From Nitrosomonas sp. Nm84 (GTDB lineage: Bacteria > Pseudomonadota > Gammaproteobacteria > Burkholderiales > Nitrosomonadaceae), in NCBI RefSeq assembly GCF_003201565.1, contig NZ_QJJP01000023.1:1-59541 (forward strand): 59,541 nucleotides of DNA, written 5' to 3'. Below the pieces are notes generated by a model. It worked only from the letters and a program-made list of their open reading frames with translations. It had not been told where the DNA came from and ran no database searches. Shown one piece after another: positions 56,395 to 59,541 of this stretch. A program made the position numbers and the translations under genes. Positions within the stretch are counted from its first letter, which is position 1. Every line of letters starts with the position of its first letter.

Positions 56395-57828
56395 TTAATA
56401 CCGGTACATCTCTGGTTTATAGGGACCGTTCTTGCTGAGTCCCAGATATTTTGCCTGCTCATCTGTCAGCTCAGTCAGTTTTACCCCCAGCTTACCAATA
56501 TGCAGTCGCGCCACTTTCTCATCCAGATGTTTTGGCAGCACATACACATTCTTTTGATAATTCTCCCCGTTCTGCCATAACTCCATCTGCGCCAATACTT
56601 GATTAGTAAATGAGCTGGACATCACAAAAGAAGGATGTCCTGTTGCACACCCCAGATTCACCAATCTACCTTGCGCTAATACAATAATGCGTCGCCCCGT
56701 TGGAAATATGACATGATCCACTTGCGGCTTGATGTTTTCCCACTGATATTTCTGCACAGATGCAATATCAATTTCAGAATCGAAATGCCCAATATTGCAA
56801 ATAATCGCTTGATCCTTCATTTTCAACATGTGATCATGCGTGATCACGCGCAAATTGCCGGTTGCAGTCACAAAAATATCTGCCTGATTACATGCATCAT
56901 CCATGGTCACGACACGATACCCTTCCATCGCTGCTTGCAACGCACAGATAGGATCGATTTCGGTAATCCAGACGGTTGCACCTAAACCGCGCAAAGACTG
57001 CGCACAACCTTTACCGACGTCACCATATCCGCACACCACGGCGATCTTTCCGGCAATCATGACATCGGTTGCGCGCTTGATGCCATCGACAAGCGATTCT
57101 CTACATCCATAGAGATTATCAAACTTTGATTTGGTTACAGAATCATTCACGTTAAATGCTGGAAATGGAAGCTCGCCGGTTTTATGCATTTCATATAACC
57201 GATGAACCCCCGTGGTGGTCTCTTCTGTGACACCGCGTATTCTGGCAAGATTTTTTGAATACCAATCAGGCTGTGCGGCTAATTTATTTTTGATGGATGC
57301 AAATAATGCTGTTTCTTCTTCGTTGGCAGGATTAGCAATAACCGACTGATCTTTCTCAGCTTTGGTGCCTAGAATCAGCAGCAAAGTCGCATCACCGCCA
57401 TCATCCAAAATCATATTGGCACCGCTCGGTTGCCCGGCAGCCGTCCACTCAAAGATCTGATGGGCGTACTCCCAGTAATCTTCCAGGGACTCACCTTTGT
57501 AGGCAAATACTGGAATATGCTTGGCTGCGATGGCTGCAGCTGCATGGTCCTGAGTGGAAAAAATATTACATGAAGCCCAGCGAACTTCCGCACCTAGTGC
57601 AACTAATGTCTCGATCAGCACGGCAGTTTGAATCGTCATATGCAAAGAACCGGCAATGCGTGCACCAGCCAATGGTTTTTGGCTTCCATATTCCTTGCGC
57701 AACGCCATCAAACCCGGCATTTCTGTTTCGGCGATCGCTATTTCTTTACGCCCCCATTCTGCCAATGAAATATCAGCAATCTTATAGTCAGTAAAGCGGC
57801 TCCCATCCGAGTTGAGCACAGCGTTCAT
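56395..57828 (-). CDS. ahcY: S-adenosylhomocysteine hydrolase
   Basis: 477 residues from the ATG at 57828, which has GAGGAGAAG upstream; the frame extends to 57891 without a ribosome site, across the riboswitch. NAD-binding [21 protein letters not shown], the [13 protein letters not shown] segment and the C-terminal KPEMYRY are intact. It splits S-adenosylhomocysteine into homocysteine and adenosine. Preceded by an SAH riboswitch. Confidence 0.96.
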   Translation of the reverse strand: MNAVLNSDGSRFTDYKIADISLAEWGRKEIAIAETEMPGLMALRKEYGSQKPLAGARIAGSLHMTIQTAVLIETLVALGAEVRWASCNIFSTQDHAAAAIAAKHIPVFAYKGESLEDYWEYAHQIFEWTAAGQPSGANMILDDGGDATLLLILGTKAEKDQSVIANPANEEETALFASIKNKLAAQPDWYSKNLARIRGVTEETTTGVHRLYEMHKTGELPFPAFNVNDSVTKSKFDNLYGCRESLVDGIKRATDVMIAGKIAVVCGYGDVGKGCAQSLRGLGATVWITEIDPICALQAAMEGYRVVTMDDACNQADIFVTATGNLRVITHDHMLKMKDQAIICNIGHFDSEIDIASVQKYQWENIKPQVDHVIFPTGRRIIVLAQGRLVNLGCATGHPSFVMSSSFTNQVLAQMELWQNGENYQKNVYVLPKHLDEKVARLHIGKLGVKLTELTDEQAKYLGLSKNGPYKPEMYRY

Positions 57829-57850
57829 AGTCTTCTCCTCAAAATATGAA

Positions 57851-57918
57851 CGAGCGCCGTTGTAACAATATCCTCCTATGCTGAGCCTCACGGAAAAAAC
57901 CGCTGCAGCGCTCCTCAG
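57851..57918 (-). ncRNA. SAH (S-adenosylhomocysteine) riboswitch
   Basis: Minus strand. The conserved parts are in order: CTGAGGAGCGCTGCAGC, an internal hairpin with CGG-TTTTTT-CCG, GAGGCTCAG closing the first stem with CTGAG, and the AACGGCGCTC pseudoknot arm that pairs with GAGCGC. It ends 22 bases before the ahcY start. SAH binding is expected to turn on expression. Confidence 0.88.
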
Positions 57919-57971
57919 TACAGGGGGGAATCAATTAAGGTGTACTAATACCAACAAATGCTACTAAGAAT

Positions 57972-59135
57972 TTATATACCGGCATCGGTACGCAATTGAG
58001 CAGCTTTATCGATAGCTTCCCAGGTAAATTCCGGCAGCTCACGTCCGAAATGCCCATAGGCCGCGGTCTTAGCGTAAATAGGACGCAATAAATTAAGCGC
58101 ATGAATGATACCCCGAGGACGCAGATCAAAATGCCTTTCAATTAATTGAACAATCTTTTCGTCAGCAATCTTACCGGTACCGAATGTATTGACCATCAAT
58201 GAAACAGGCCGCGCAACACCAATCGCATAGGCCACCTGTACCTCACATTTACTGGCAATTCCAGCAGCGACAATATTCTTTGCAACATAACGTCCCGCAT
58301 AAGTTGCCGATCGATCCACCTTGGAGGGGTCTTTACCAGAAAAAGCGCCGCCACCATGGTGTGCTGCACCGCCATAACTATCAACAATAATTTTACGACC
58401 AGTCAAACCACAATCACCCATCGGCCCACCCACTACGAAACGTCCGGTTGGATTAACCAGATAGTTAATACGATCGCTGATCATCTCAGCAGGTAGTACC
58501 GGCTTAATAATTTCTTCAATAACCGCTTCGGTTAGTGTTTGATGTGAAATATCAGGATCATGCTGCGTTGAAATCACAACGGTTTCAATACGCTGTGGCT
58601 TACCATTTTGGTATCGAACCGAGACTTGTGATTTTGCGTCCGGACGCAGCCAAGTCAGTCGCCCATTTTTCCTCAATTCCGCCTGGCGTTCAACTAAGCG
58701 ATGTGCATAAAAAATTGGCATTGGCATCAATTGCGGCGTTTCGTCGCAAGCAAATCCAAACATCAGCCCTTGATCTCCCGCCCCTTGTTCCATTTCCTCT
58801 TCTTTAGTACGATCAACACCTTGAGCAATATCCGGTGACTGCTTATTAAAAGCCGTTAAAACCGCACAGGTGGTCGAATCAAAACCAATATTAGAGCTGG
58901 TATAACCAATGTTCTTGACTGTTTCACGCGCAATAATGTTGTAGTCAACGGAAGCATGGGTTGTTATTTCACCTGATAATACAATCAAACCCGTGCTGCA
59001 TAATGTCTCGCAAGCAACTCGAGCGTTGGCGTCCTGGCTCAGAATTGCATCTAGAACTGCATCAGAAATTTGATCAGCGACCTTATCAGGATGTCCTTCG
59101 GAAACGGATTCAGAAGTAAAAAGATATTCACTCAT
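57972..59135 (-). CDS. metK: S-adenosylmethionine synthetase
   Basis: 387 residues. The motifs [34 protein letters not shown] and [17 protein letters not shown], with ATP- and phosphate-binding Lys and Asp residues, are present. It makes SAM from ATP and methionine, which ahcY later recycles. It lies upstream of ahcY on the same strand with 143 bases between, which contain the SAH riboswitch. Confidence 0.97.
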   Translation of the reverse strand: MSEYLFTSESVSEGHPDKVADQISDAVLDAILSQDANARVACETLCSTGLIVLSGEITTHASVDYNIIARETVKNIGYTSSNIGFDSTTCAVLTAFNKQSPDIAQGVDRTKEEEMEQGAGDQGLMFGFACDETPQLMPMPIFYAHRLVERQAELRKNGRLTWLRPDAKSQVSVRYQNGKPQRIETVVISTQHDPDISHQTLTEAVIEEIIKPVLPAEMISDRINYLVNPTGRFVVGGPMGDCGLTGRKIIVDSYGGAAHHGGGAFSGKDPSKVDRSATYAGRYVAKNIVAAGIASKCEVQVAYAIGVARPVSLMVNTFGTGKIADEKIVQLIERHFDLRPRGIIHALNLLRPIYAKTAAYGHFGRELPEFTWEAIDKAAQLRTDAGI

Positions 59136-59541
59136 ATCAACTCAATTAAAATTGTGGAAATCCTTCAAGTATACCCGATTGTATTTTTTATAATAGGGTT
59201 TGGTTAATTACAACTCTTACTGCACTTAGGTTTGCCATAATAATTATCTTCGTAAAATTCTACAATCGGAATCACACTATAAGCTTCAAGAAGTACTCAA
59301 CTTAAGTCATTCGTAGTCAAGCACACTGCACACTGTTTTGCTCGATATCAAACAACATTATTCTTACTCTATATGTAGTAGCTATTTTGTGATCGAGTTC
59401 TTGACAAGGATTTACGATTTATTTGCAATAGTTATCAACTGCTTATTTGTAAAAATAGCGACAAGATATGTAATTATTGCTGTAGAGAGGTTTTTTCATT
59501 TGGAAAAAGTGTTGTTTAAAATAATTTTATGAGAACATGTT
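59136..59541. other. AT-rich region upstream of metK, no convincing gene
   Basis: A 64-codon open frame on the plus strand (59338-59532) has no ribosome site and no recognised similarity. A TATACT -10-like sequence on the minus strand, about 40 bases before metK, may be its promoter. Nothing else is seen. Confidence 0.4.

Noticed and set aside
59338..59532. 64-codon plus-strand frame at the right edge
   Set aside because: AT-rich, no ribosome site, no similarity; likely chance.
1..59541. CRISPR arrays, tRNA and rRNA genes
   Set aside because: No regularly spaced repeats and no tRNA or rRNA sequences were recognised on either strand by reading; a dedicated scan was not possible.

Overview
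The window reads as a chromosomal segment of a betaproteobacterium, most probably a Nitrosomonas-like member of the Nitrosomonadaceae. This is inferred from conserved blocks common in that class (hrcA-hemH; nadK-recN; nadD-rsfS-rlmH-maf-rng; aceE-aceF; lemA with two TPM genes; class Ia nrdAB), the moderately AT-rich composition, and a SAH riboswitch in front of ahcY. No rRNA, tRNA, ammonia-oxidation gene or CRISPR array is present, so the genus is not proven.

Layout. 1-3.5 kb is a nest of mobile DNA: the end of an IS21-family element (1-95) cuts the second recombinase of a Tn554-like tyrosine-recombinase pair, and that pair sits in the 5' end of a umuC gene. 3.4-7.0 kb holds two small membrane/lipoprotein genes, a UMF1-type MFS transporter and fumC. 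7.1-8.7 kb is a short integron-type cassette array without an integrase: three small unknown genes on the minus strand, with attC-like sites whose core sequences pair as expected. 8.75-12.84 kb is nrdB-nrdA with candidate NrdR boxes. 13.0-16.6 kb holds a decayed copy of the lemA start, an acyltransferase between the two lemA-start copies, then lemA and two TPM-domain genes. 16.6-18.2 kb has two UV-damage genes (endonuclease V-like, dinB), followed by a secreted class 3 lipase.

19.7-28.0 kb is the most intriguing part. All genes lie on the minus strand and nearly all encode exported proteins: two YcnI/DUF1775-like proteins whose predicted mature N-terminus is histidine, two small Cys-containing secreted proteins, a secreted HEAT-repeat protein that shares a Cys motif with one of them, a TlpA thioredoxin, a DUF4266 lipoprotein ending in a Cys-Gly-Cys tail, a large DUF3570 outer-membrane-type protein with a His/Met-rich middle, and ApbE. 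I infer a periplasmic copper or redox system. The two YcnI-like genes share a palindromic motif about 200-235 bases upstream.

28.3-37 kb carries a membrane spermidine-synthase-like protein, a pqiA-pqiA-pqiB-pqiC lipid-transport operon, nadK-recN, then hrcA-hemH on the plus strand. After hemH there is a minus-strand c-di-GMP-I (GEMM) riboswitch whose downstream hairpin covers the ribosome site of a 30-codon ORF that looks like the remnant of a larger gene. 39-45.5 kb has a DUF2780 lipoprotein, a 58-residue unknown gene, corA, a large hybrid-free histidine kinase with three tandem copies of a sensory module and its LuxR-type regulator, and a lipoprotein. 45.7-59.1 kb is mostly housekeeping on the minus strand: rng, maf, rlmH, rsfS, nadD, aceF, aceE, folD, a membrane protein, metF, ahcY (with SAH riboswitch) and metK. 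folD, metF, ahcY and metK together make a one-carbon/activated-methyl group.
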